From Methylovulum sp. (GTDB taxonomy: Bacteria; Pseudomonadota; Gammaproteobacteria; Methylococcales; Methylomonadaceae), in contig JAURZI010000063.1 of the NCBI GenBank assembly GCA_030653435.1, positions 1-64,000 of the forward strand: 64,000 nt of DNA, written 5' to 3'. The notes beneath the pieces are model-generated. The model made no database searches and was not told the DNA's origin. It was given only the letters and a program-made list of their open reading frames with translations. How positions within the stretch are numbered: the first letter of the stretch is position 1; the number at the start of each line of letters is the position of its first letter. Position numbers and translations under genes: made by a program. Shown here one piece after another: positions 47,844-55,166 of this stretch.

Positions 47844-48226
47844 ATGCCAAGCAAGACACCCAAAACCAACCAGAAGCCATTGGCCGGCCTACCGGAAAAG
47901 CAGGATTCGGCGCACCAAAAACCAGCACCGCTTTGTTCATGATGTTTGAAGCGGCTGCAAAAAGCCTAACCCAAAAAGAGCTTGAATACTTGGTTAGGCT
48001 GAATAGTCATGCCCAATTGGAGGCTGCAAATTTAGCCATTAGCCTTCAAACGATAGGTGCCCTGATTTATAACGTAGAGCCATTTGAAGCGCCGTCCAGC
48101 GATAGTATTGGGCAAATGCTTTGGAGCCTTTCAAGCCAGCTTGATCATATAGCGGGCTTGATTGAGGTGTCTTCTAATGCGTCTTATCAACTTAAAGCGC
48201 TTAAAAATCAAAATCAACACACATAA
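47840..48226 (+). CDS. Small hypothetical protein of the element
   Basis: The protein has 128 residues, with its start overlapping the previous stop by ATGA. A glutamine- and glycine-rich N-terminus precedes a helical body (ALFMMFEAAAKSLTQKELEYLVRLNSHAQLEAANLAISLQTIGALI). The function is unknown. Overlap with the 99-residue gene suggests a two-protein unit. Its 3' end reaches the minus-strand terminator-like hairpin at 48231. Confidence 0.75.
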   Translation: MNAKQDTQNQPEAIGRPTGKAGFGAPKTSTALFMMFEAAAKSLTQKELEYLVRLNSHAQLEAANLAISLQTIGALIYNVEPFEAPSSDSIGQMLWSLSSQLDHIAGLIEVSSNASYQLKALKNQNQHT

Positions 48227-48259
48227 AAAAGCCTCGAACCTTAACCAAAAGCCCGAGGC
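48225..48259 (-). terminator. Minus-strand intrinsic terminator-like hairpin
   Basis: On the minus strand, GCCTCG and CGAGGC pair around a 17-nt loop, followed by six T (48230-48225). A second inverted pair, TGCAATCCA/TGGATTGCA (about 48263-48271 and 48310-48318), and a TATAAT at 48297-48292 on the same strand lie upstream of it. No minus-strand gene is present, so it may end a small antisense RNA. Confidence 0.45.
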
Positions 48260-48340
48260 CGTGCAATCCATTTGCCACCAAACGCAAGGCTATTATAAGC
48301 CGGTGCCGTGTGGATTGCATCCCCGGATTGGAGATTTACA

Positions 48341-48688
48341 ATGCAAAACCCAACAAAAACCAACGCATTCGCCACGAATTTTAATCATCGTTTGAGTGAC
48401 AAACTGGACGCAAGCTCCACCAAGCTATACGAATGCTTAAATCCGGCGCTAGAGCGAGCCGCCAGTATTTGCGACTTAATGGAAGTCGCCTTTGGATGCG
48501 GCATGGAAAATGAGCTAAGTAACCTATGGCGAGCCGCCCAAGCCATTCGTTTTGAAATTCTGGATGCTCAAGCCGTCCTGAATGCTTATGTTGATGGCGC
48601 GAGTACTACGCCAGGTGGCAATCAATCCGGTGCCGAAGACGAAAGCGTTACCGACGATGGAAAAATAAATGCGCGGCTTGCTCTCTAG
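48341..48688 (+). CDS. Small hypothetical protein upstream of the primase
   Basis: The ATG at 48341 has GGAG 8-9 nt upstream and gives 115 residues; an upstream ATG at 48308 lies in the structured leader. It is mostly helical, with an acidic low-complexity tail (GGNQSGAEDESVTDDGK). I do not recognise it. It lies 18 nt before the primase gene, so the two are probably co-transcribed. Confidence 0.7.
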   Translation: MQNPTKTNAFATNFNHRLSDKLDASSTKLYECLNPALERAASICDLMEVAFGCGMENELSNLWRAAQAIRFEILDAQAVLNAYVDGASTTPGGNQSGAEDESVTDDGKINARLAL

Positions 48689-48706
48689 GCAAGGATAAAG
48701 TCAATC

Positions 48707-50980
48707 ATGCACCAATTAGAGACCGCGCGAAATACGCCAGGTACCGCTATTCAACAGCCTGAATCGCGGCTAGATTATGCCTTAAAATACATAAAACTTG
48801 GTTGGCCTGTGTTGCCGCTACACTGGATTACTGACAATGACCGGTGTTCGTGTGGCAAACCTGATTGTAAACCAGGTAAACACCCGTTGACGAAAAACGG
48901 TGTTAAAGATGCCACTATCAACCCGGAAGTAATAACAACTTGGTTTTCAAGGTGGCCTTACGCCAATATCGGCATTGCCACCGGCAAAGTTTCAGGCATT
49001 CTGGCATTGGACATTGACCCACGGCACGGCGGCGATGATTCGCTTGACGTGATCATTCAAAACAACGGGCGTATTCCTGATGACGTGATGGCTATCACGG
49101 GATCAGGCGGAAAGCATTATCTGTTCAAATACCCTGAAAAAATCGGGCGCTGTTCAACGAATTTATGGCCTGGAATCGATACGCGGGGCGATGGCGGTTA
49201 TATCGTTGTCGCGCCATCTAATCATATCAGCGGTAACGCGTATTTTTGGGACGCTGAAGCTGACCCGCTAGACGGTGCGGTTTTACCGAATGCGCCGGAT
49301 TGGTTGTTGAATCGGTTGAGCGATACCCGTAAACAGCCCGCGATAACACCGGCGATTGAAAAGCCGCTTACTGATAGCGAGATAAAACGTATCCGTAAGG
49401 CTTTCGTTTATATTCCGGCGGACGACCGGGAGCAATGGCGTACTGTTGGCATGGCGCTACATGCCAGCGGCGCGGGGGATCAGGCTTTTGGTTTATGGTG
49501 CGAGTGGTCACAGCAGTCCGATAAATTCAACCTGAAAGATCAGCGGCGCGTGTGGGATTCATTCAAGGCCGATGGCGGGATTACTTTGGCGGCGCTCTTT
49601 GGTATTGCCAAGGCTAACGGTTATGTACCGCCTGAGACAAGACCGCCAGAGCCGCCGTTATCTGCTTATGAGGCGGGTAGCCAAGAGGCAGATAACGCGA
49701 AAAATCCGGGTAAAGCAAAGCAGAGGAAACGCGCCGAAAAACAGCAAGTCGATTCCAATGCCGTTTTAAAGTTGCTGAAACGGTATGTCTTTTTAAAAAA
49801 TCATAATCGAATTTACGACACCGTTACCCGAAACGAATTAAGCCGTGATGGTTTCGACGGTTCCTATCTGCACATTTTTCCGTCTGACAAGCCGTCTGAG
49901 ATTTTTTTAACTGACCCTGAAGCCGTCAAGGTCGATGGCTTGATTTATCTGCCTGGCGAAAAGCATAACCCGGTTAAGCGGAACGGCGCGGTGCTTTGGA
50001 ATATTTGGCGAAAACCTGATATTAGCCTGCCCGATGAGGCAACGCGGGAAGATGTTGAAACCTGGTTGGAGCATTTGGATTACTTGTATCCAGTACAGTC
50101 CGAGCAAAATCATATCTTAGACTGGATGGCTAGTACCCTGCAATTTCCTCAAACCAAAATCAATCATGCCTTACTGATTGCCGGAACAAGCCGCGTTGGT
50201 AAGGATATGTTATTGAACCCGTTACGTTATGGACTGGGTGCTGCGAATGTGTGTGAGCCGCCAGCGGGCGAGCTGAAAGAGTCCTTCACTGATTACCTGC
50301 ACCATAGCAAGCTGGTCATCTTCCAAGAGATTCAAACCTTTGAAGGCCTGAACCTTGAGAACAAATTAAAGCCGATGCTGGCAGCTCCGCCGGACATGCT
50401 GAGAGTGCGGTTGTTTGGGCGCGGGTTTTACGAAACACCCAACATTGTGCAGGCCGTATTTATGTCGAATTATCGCGATGCGCTGCATATTTCAGAAGGC
50501 GATGGCCGTTATTTCACCGTCTGGACGAGTGCAAAGCCATTGAGTAAAGATTATTACAGCGACTTATGGCAATGGCTTGAGGATCGCGGCAATGGTCTTG
50601 TGGTGCGTTGGTTGCTCAGTCGGGATATTAGCGGATTTAACCCAAAGGCACCGGCACCTTTGACACGGTTTAAATCGCTGATGATGGAAACCAGCAAGTC
50701 ATCGTTGCGGCAACAAATTGAAGACATGGTGGCGGCGATGGATTATCCATTCAATGTTGATTGTGTGCGGTCACTTGATGTTTACAAGGTCATGCGTGAG
50801 AAATATTCCAGCAAGTCGATTGCTTCGGTTTTGACTGAGATTGGTTGTAGCCAAAGGGAATGCAGAAGGTCTGGTGGGAAGCGTGAAAAGTTTAGCTTGT
50901 TTGCAGTACGCAACGATGAGCAATGGCAGGCTGTTTCATCAATAAAATGGATTGATGAGTATGACAAGCGGAAAGATTAG
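48707..50980 (+). CDS. PrimPol primase/polymerase-helicase replication protein
   Basis: The protein has 757 residues. The N-terminal bifunctional primase/polymerase domain (about 25-215) has a cysteine cluster (CSCGKPDC, 47-54), LDIDPRHGG (Asp102 and Asp104, metal binding) and TGSGGKHYLF (131-140). A PriCT-2-like segment (PADDREQWRTVGMALHASG, about 245-305) follows, then a linker (KQRKRAEKQQ) and a virus-type helicase region with Walker A AGTSRVGKD (about 492-500), VIFQEIQTF (Walker B-like) and AVFMSNYRDAL, as in DUF5906/SF3-like helicases. This combination replicates satellite and plasmid-like elements. The stop at 50980 is followed by the repeat-rich region. Confidence 0.88.
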   Translation: MHQLETARNTPGTAIQQPESRLDYALKYIKLGWPVLPLHWITDNDRCSCGKPDCKPGKHPLTKNGVKDATINPEVITTWFSRWPYANIGIATGKVSGILALDIDPRHGGDDSLDVIIQNNGRIPDDVMAITGSGGKHYLFKYPEKIGRCSTNLWPGIDTRGDGGYIVVAPSNHISGNAYFWDAEADPLDGAVLPNAPDWLLNRLSDTRKQPAITPAIEKPLTDSEIKRIRKAFVYIPADDREQWRTVGMALHASGAGDQAFGLWCEWSQQSDKFNLKDQRRVWDSFKADGGITLAALFGIAKANGYVPPETRPPEPPLSAYEAGSQEADNAKNPGKAKQRKRAEKQQVDSNAVLKLLKRYVFLKNHNRIYDTVTRNELSRDGFDGSYLHIFPSDKPSEIFLTDPEAVKVDGLIYLPGEKHNPVKRNGAVLWNIWRKPDISLPDEATREDVETWLEHLDYLYPVQSEQNHILDWMASTLQFPQTKINHALLIAGTSRVGKDMLLNPLRYGLGAANVCEPPAGELKESFTDYLHHSKLVIFQEIQTFEGLNLENKLKPMLAAPPDMLRVRLFGRGFYETPNIVQAVFMSNYRDALHISEGDGRYFTVWTSAKPLSKDYYSDLWQWLEDRGNGLVVRWLLSRDISGFNPKAPAPLTRFKSLMMETSKSSLRQQIEDMVAAMDYPFNVDCVRSLDVYKVMREKYSSKSIASVLTEIGCSQRECRRSGGKREKFSLFAVRNDEQWQAVSSIKWIDEYDKRKD

Positions 50981-50985
50981 CGGTT

Positions 50986-51269
50986 AATCCGTCCCGTGTC
51001 CCCCTATTTTACCCAATGGGGGGACGGATAGGGGGACAGGTTGTAAGGCTTGGTATTTATGGGCTAAGTGTCCCTTTGTCCTGTTGTCCCTCTATTTTTA
51101 TGCGTATGTTATTTTTTATAAGAAAAAAGGAATAAAGGGACACGGTAATACTGTTCAGGAGAGCGACCTAAAAAAATAGAGGGACAACGGGACGGATTGC
51201 CTTCAAAGCCACGCCGCACATGGGCTGTAGCCGTCCCGTAATTGTAGAAAATGAGCTAATCCGTCCCGT
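50986..51269. other. Repeat-rich non-coding region, candidate replication origin
   Basis: The 12-mer AATCCGTCCCGT occurs at 50986-50997 and 51258-51269 and inverted at 51187-51198; partial copies are at 51231 and 51021 (inverted). A perfect 17-bp inverted repeat has arms at 51083-51099 and 51172-51188 (GTTGTCCCTCTATTTTT). A 10-bp pair is at 51068-51077 and 51134-51143 (GTGTCCCTTT). An AT-rich stretch (51100-51125) lies between. The location just after the replication protein gene fits an origin with initiator-binding sites. Confidence 0.5.
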
Positions 51270-51300
51270 TATATCTGGACGGGAAACAACGAGAAAAACT

Positions 51301-51495
51301 ATGAGTAATTTTGATTTATCTACACATATTAGTAAATATAATCATAGACTTAACCGCGATATACGCGCCGTTCAACAGCGTAAGGTGTGTTATTCATGCG
51401 GAAAGGGATTCTGCAAGCGTAAAGGACGCGAAAAGGCGGCAATCGTGATTAATGCACCTAGCTGGTTTGCTTGCCAACAGTGCGCGAACAAATAG
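51301..51495 (+). CDS. Small zinc-ribbon-like protein
   Basis: The ATG at 51301 gives 64 residues; longer readings start inside the repeat region. Two cysteine pairs, CYSCGKGFC and ACQQC, separated by about 25 residues with a basic KRKGREK stretch, look like a small zinc ribbon. It could bind nucleic acid. I recognise no named family. Confidence 0.6.
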   Translation: MSNFDLSTHISKYNHRLNRDIRAVQQRKVCYSCGKGFCKRKGREKAAIVINAPSWFACQQCANK

Positions 51496-51836
51496 AACGG
51501 TGTTGATGCTGTGGTCTTGAAGGTGGGGGCGGGTAAATCTCTATGGCTTAGCCCTTCCTTTGCGTCGCCCTAATGATGTGTTCGCGTTTGAGTAATTAAA
51601 TAGAGAAAACCCACAAGGGGGGGGGGGTAATTAATCTCTGGGGCTTGCCTAACCCTTTGCGTTCCCTTAGCTAAATTTTTGCTAGGCACGCTGTGAATAC
51701 AAAAAGCCAACTTGATGGTTATAAGCCTTGGTCATCTTGTGGTTAGCTGTACATGCAAGGCCGATACATGACCGCTACCCTTTGGCTTAGTTAATAAGGG
51801 CGCGGGTGCAACACTTAACTTTAATGAGTAAACACT
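51496..51836. other. Non-coding stretch of the element with a long G run
   Basis: About 340 bp without a supportable gene. It contains a run of at least 11 G near 51616 and two similar segments (CCCTTCCTTTGCGT and ACCCTTTGCGTTCCC). The G run is a likely site of sequencing or length variation. Confidence 0.5.
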
Positions 51837-52112
51837 ATGAGCAATTTAACGAACAAAGAAATAGAACACACTAGAGCCGCGTACATCGCCGGACGTGACG
51901 CAATAATTAAACAGCTTGGCAAAGATGCCCCAATGGAGGACATTGCGGATGTGGTCTTACTGATGGCGCATAGCGTCTTGACTGGCTATGAACAGTTGGA
52001 CGCCAGGTCAGCTCTACACAATGCAGACACCTTTCATAAGCGTCTTAGGCTGGTAATTGAAGATAGTCAAAAAAACGTGACAAATAATAGTTACGCTGGA
52101 CGGTTAATGTGA
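51837..52112 (+). CDS. Small hypothetical protein of the element
   Basis: The protein has 91 residues and is helical (EIEHTRAAYIAGRDAIIKQLGKDAPMEDIADVVLLMAHSVLTGYEQLDARSALHNADTFHKRLRLVIED). No membrane segment and no recognised family. It overlaps the next small gene by four bases (GTGA), suggesting coupling. Confidence 0.65.
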   Translation: MSNLTNKEIEHTRAAYIAGRDAIIKQLGKDAPMEDIADVVLLMAHSVLTGYEQLDARSALHNADTFHKRLRLVIEDSQKNVTNNSYAGRLM

Positions 52113-52291
52113 AGTTGACCACATTAAAAAATCGTATTAAAGCGTGTATCGGCAAATTTTTCGGGTTTGAACCAGCTGTCAAACTCAGTGTAATTGAGCG
52201 AAATTTACTCAAAATGGGCTATAGGCGCACCGATGCAAAACTAATTATGTTTGCTTATAAAAAGGCGGTAAAAATGTCTCTATATAATTGA
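52109..52291 (+). CDS. Small basic hypothetical protein
   Basis: The protein has 60 residues starting at GTG 52109, overlapping the previous stop. It is basic (MKLTTLKNRIKACIGKFFG, RNLLKMGYRRTDAKLIMFAYKKAVK). It may bind DNA or be a small structural helper. No family is recognised. Confidence 0.55.
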   Translation: MKLTTLKNRIKACIGKFFGFEPAVKLSVIERNLLKMGYRRTDAKLIMFAYKKAVKMSLYN

Positions 52292-52444
52292 TATATAAGT
52301 AAAAATGTAGTAATATTGCACTAGCTTTTATGGCGTGGGATGCCTCATAATAGTTAGCGATTTTTGCTAAGATTTGATGCCAAGGCGAGATGCTGGAATC
52401 ACTTCGATAAAACATTTTTAATTTAATTTTTATCAGGAAATACC

Positions 52445-53731
52445 ATGAACAGCATTAAAATTTTTAAACACGTCACACCGCGCATTTTTCAATCCATCAT
52501 TGCGCTTTCATTGATCGTGATCGCCTCACAATTCGGCTACGCCACTTCACCTGATGATTTAGCTTTTGGTGGTGCTTTGGTTGTCGGCATGGGCGAAACG
52601 ACATGGCATGACATAAATGCCCTATTAGAAAAACAAGGCAAAGCATTCGAGGAATTCAAGAATAGGAATGATGAAAAGATCAGTTCGCTTGAACGGGATG
52701 TCATCAATTTTTTTAAAAAGGCAAACCGCCCCAAAATGGGCGATAGTTCTGATTATGCTTTCGGCTTTGACGAAAGCAAAAGCGACTTGGCTACGTATAT
52801 CCGTAGCCGTGGCGAAACTAAAGGCATGTTTTCCAGTTCTGGCCCCGATGGTGGTTGGATGGTTGCCCCGGTATTAGCTAACGGAATTGGCACTATTGTC
52901 CGCAATGCTTCCGCACTCAGGGAATTGGTAACCTTTGTGCCGATGGAAGTCGGTGGCTCATATGAAGAGGTTATCAGCACTACACCTGTAGGGGCGGTTT
53001 GGGTTGGCGAGACTCAAGCAAGACCGGCAACGGCCACGCCACAATTGGTTAAAGTGACAACCGAGCTTCACGAGGAATATGCCGAGCCCGTCATTAGCCA
53101 AAAATTGGCGGATGATAGCGGCGTGGCGATGGTTGATTTTTTAGTTAACGAATCATCAATCAGCTTTAGCGAGGCCGAAGAACGGGCTTTGTTTTATGGT
53201 GATGGCATCAACAAACCGCGCGGACTGGATACCATCCCAACCGAATCAACGGAGGATAGTAGCCGTGCCTTTGGAACCATTGAACACATTGCCACGGGCA
53301 CTAGCGGCGCATTTGCAACGACAGCTTCTTTTGATGCGGTCAAGAAAGTCTTTTACCGCTTGCGGGCTGGATACCGAAAAAATGCAAAATGGGTTTGCAA
53401 TTCAGAAACCGCACTTGAACTCAGCAAATTAAAGGACGGTCAAGGCAATTACTTATGGGATGAAGGCAGCGTGAAAGACGGAACACCGCCAACGCTCTTA
53501 GGTAAGCCGGTTGTCATTTGCGAAACAGCTCCAGGCATAGCGGCGGATGCCAAAGCATTATGGTTTGGCGATTGGGATCAGGCTTTAAGAGCTATTGAAC
53601 GTCCTGGTAATAAAGTCCTTCTTGACCCTTACATCGATAAACCAAACATTAGGGTTTATGTTTACCGCCGAATCGGTTTGAATCTTAGGAACTCAAACGC
53701 TATCAAGTGCCTGAAATTCTCTGCCAGCTGA
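52445..53731 (+). CDS. HK97-fold phage major capsid protein with N-terminal signal-like segment
   Basis: The protein has 428 residues; AGGAAATACC precedes the ATG. After a hydrophobic segment (FQSIIALSLIVIASQFGYA, about 15-33) comes a coiled coil (KAFEEFKNRNDEKISSLERDVINFF, 65-92), as in the scaffolding delta domain of HK97-type capsids. Then the capsid fold begins: GGWMVAPVLANGIGTIVRNASALRELVTF, WVGETQARPATATPQL, VSELHEEYAEPVISQKLADDS, ALFYGDGINKPRGL and FGDWDQALRAIERPG. The usual neighbours (portal, prohead protease, terminase, head-tail genes) are missing. The N-terminal hydrophobic segment is atypical for a capsid protein. A terminator follows at 53801. Confidence 0.85.
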   Translation: MNSIKIFKHVTPRIFQSIIALSLIVIASQFGYATSPDDLAFGGALVVGMGETTWHDINALLEKQGKAFEEFKNRNDEKISSLERDVINFFKKANRPKMGDSSDYAFGFDESKSDLATYIRSRGETKGMFSSSGPDGGWMVAPVLANGIGTIVRNASALRELVTFVPMEVGGSYEEVISTTPVGAVWVGETQARPATATPQLVKVTTELHEEYAEPVISQKLADDSGVAMVDFLVNESSISFSEAEERALFYGDGINKPRGLDTIPTESTEDSSRAFGTIEHIATGTSGAFATTASFDAVKKVFYRLRAGYRKNAKWVCNSETALELSKLKDGQGNYLWDEGSVKDGTPPTLLGKPVVICETAPGIAADAKALWFGDWDQALRAIERPGNKVLLDPYIDKPNIRVYVYRRIGLNLRNSNAIKCLKFSAS

Positions 53732-53800
53732 TAAAAACCATGCTTAAATCTGTGCCCTGCTAAACAACAGCGGGGCATTCACAAAACCAAGAAGTATCCA

Positions 53801-53826
53801 AAACCGGCCTAGTGCCGGTTTTTTTC
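53801..53826 (+). terminator. Rho-independent terminator after the capsid gene
   Basis: AAACCGGC and GCCGGTTT form an 8-bp stem with loop CTAGT, followed by a run of T, 70 nt after the capsid stop. Confidence 0.85.
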
Positions 53827-54025
53827 GTCTTTAAATTAAGTGAACGCATAGTCAGTCTATTGTCGGCGTGCACAACCCGAACATACAGCAGAGAAGACAT
53901 AAGCTTGATTAATGTAATGAGTTTCATGAGCCGTGGCTAGCGTTTTTGGTGTGATTGCGACCTTGGGAATAATTGGTCCAAGGTCAAGCATACCGACCTC
54001 TGCATCAATAACCCCAAGGTCAAAA

Positions 54026-54043
54026 AGGCACCAAATAGGGCAC
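54026..54043 (+). repeat. 18-nt subterminal repeat, right copy
   Basis: Identical to 45272-45289 (AGGCACCAAATAGGGCAC) and in the same orientation. It lies 120 nt before attR. Confidence 0.5.
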
Positions 54044-54163
54044 TGCGCCAGACAAAAACAAGCACTTTTAAACACATTGAAACACTTTGTAACTTATGTT
54101 AATCTATTGTTTGAATAAGGGTTTTAGCGTGTTTCAGAGTGTTCTAATATACTATTAGTCCCC

Positions 54164-54208
54164 CTCTTAATCCATAGGTCGAGAGTTCGAGCCTCTCACC
54201 CCCCACCA
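54164..54208 (+). repeat. attR: second copy of the tRNA-Lys 3' end
   Basis: A perfect 45-nt copy of 45158-45202, without the rest of the tRNA. It marks the far end of the element. Confidence 0.93.
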
Positions 54209-54217
54209 AATAAAACC

Positions 54218-54249
54218 AAAGCCTTACATGAACATGTAGGGCTTTTTTT
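54218..54249 (+). terminator. Terminator, probably the native end of the tRNA-Lys transcript
   Basis: AAAGCCTTACATG and CATGTAGGGCTTT pair (one G-T pair) around AA, followed by a T-run. It starts 10 nt after attR and would have followed the tRNA before insertion. Confidence 0.85.
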
Positions 54250-54636
54250 ATGCCTGTTGCCCACAAATAGCGGGTGGGCATTGCGGGGTTGCTATGGGAT
54301 ATCAGGTAATGGCAGCTTGCTGCGTCGGAGAAGGCGCGCGGCAGGACCTACAGGTCAGGGCGCCCGGAAATAAGCCGAATAGTTGCAAAATACCGGATTT
54401 AACTGTGGGCAGTGGCGCTAGGGCGTGGGATGATAACAACACTGCGTCCAGATAGCGGTTGGTTAGGCTTCACACGCTTATGTTTTAAGAGGCACAATCT
54501 TTCGCAGGGTAAGCATCGCGTACCGTTTGTGCTGAATTTATCATCATCTCTTTAAAGGTGCGCGGATGCCTACATTGCATAAAAACCGAATTGTGACCGT
54601 CCAGAGTATAGGCTCCAAATCCCAGGGATAACCATC
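54250..54636. other. Intergenic region with a degenerate family-2 repeat
   Basis: No gene is supportable here. From about 54505 to 54612 the sequence resembles the 27588-27700 repeat region: GTAAGCATCGCGTACC, then AAAGGTGCGCGGATGCCTAC, then ATTGTGACCGTCCAGAGTATA, matching the order and flanks of the perfect copy. Confidence 0.55.
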
Positions 54637-55014
54637 ATGCGTAAAAACATCTTAATTGTTGACGACCACACCGATTTGAGGCAGCTGGTGTCCATCACAT
54701 TGGAGTGCTCGAATTACCGGCTTTCCCAAGCGGCGAGTGCTGACGAGGCGCTGCGTTGTATTGAAGACGTCCAGCCTGATTTAATGGTGCTGGATGTTAT
54801 GATGCCAGGAGAAATGAACGGCTATCAGTTATGCGAGAAAATTAAAAAACATACGCAATATCAATCTATTAAAGTGATTTTATTAACCGCCAGAGGGCAG
54901 CAAGCCGATATTCAGGAGGGTATCAGGGTCAAATCGGATGCTTATCTGGTCAAGCCGTTCAGCCCGTTGATGCTGCTAAAAAAAGTGGATGAGTTACTGG
55001 ATGGCGATGAGTGA
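54637..55014 (+). CDS. Single-domain response regulator
   Basis: The protein has 125 residues, a receiver only. Asp9-Asp10 are in ILIVDD, phospho-acceptor Asp53 is in VLDVMMPGEMNG, threonine is in LLTARG, and lysine is in LVKPFSP. It is closely similar to the receiver of the next gene (86 of 121 residues identical by hand count), so the pair arose by tandem duplication. It may be phosphorylated by the CHASE kinase at 56436. Confidence 0.92.
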   Translation: MRKNILIVDDHTDLRQLVSITLECSNYRLSQAASADEALRCIEDVQPDLMVLDVMMPGEMNGYQLCEKIKKHTQYQSIKVILLTARGQQADIQEGIRVKSDAYLVKPFSPLMLLKKVDELLDGDE

Positions 55015-55166
55015 CGCGCTGGCAACGCAAAAGGTTTATACAACAGCCGGGCTGCCTGAAACCCTAGCGCCCAAGCGGGTATGCCGAAAAAAGGGTTAAC
55101 TTGGCTGCTCTCTACGCCCTTATAATCGTAAAGAAGATTCAGTAAGATGGGAGAGAAATAACCATA

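Larger units (their letters stand above)
45158..54208 (+). mobile_element. 9.05-kb satellite-like integrative element in tRNA-Lys
   Basis: It is bounded by a perfect 45-nt direct repeat of the tRNA-Lys 3' end (45158-45202 and 54164-54208). Within lie a tyrosine integrase next to the tRNA, an AlpA-like small protein, small unknown genes, a PrimPol-helicase, a repeat-rich non-coding region, and an HK97-fold capsid protein, all on the plus strand. This is the gene logic of a phage satellite (PICI- or P4-like): integrase, regulator, own replication protein and one virion gene. No terminase, portal, protease, tail or lysis gene is seen. The native tRNA terminator now lies beyond attR at 54218. Whether it still moves is doubtful, given the integrase frameshift. 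Confidence 0.9.

Noticed and set aside
51600-51640. The long G run as a regulatory or structural signal (for example a quadruplex)
   Set aside because: A single homopolymer is more simply a slippage or sequencing feature, and no partner G-tracts with regular spacing were seen.
52445-53731. Encapsulin nanocompartment shell
   Set aside because: The coiled-coil delta-domain region and the phage-type capsid motifs fit a phage capsid better, and no cargo enzyme gene is adjacent. Structure prediction could reopen this.
45158-54208. Ordinary complete prophage
   Set aside because: At 9 kb, without terminase, portal, tail or lysis genes, it is too small and lacks essential phage modules.
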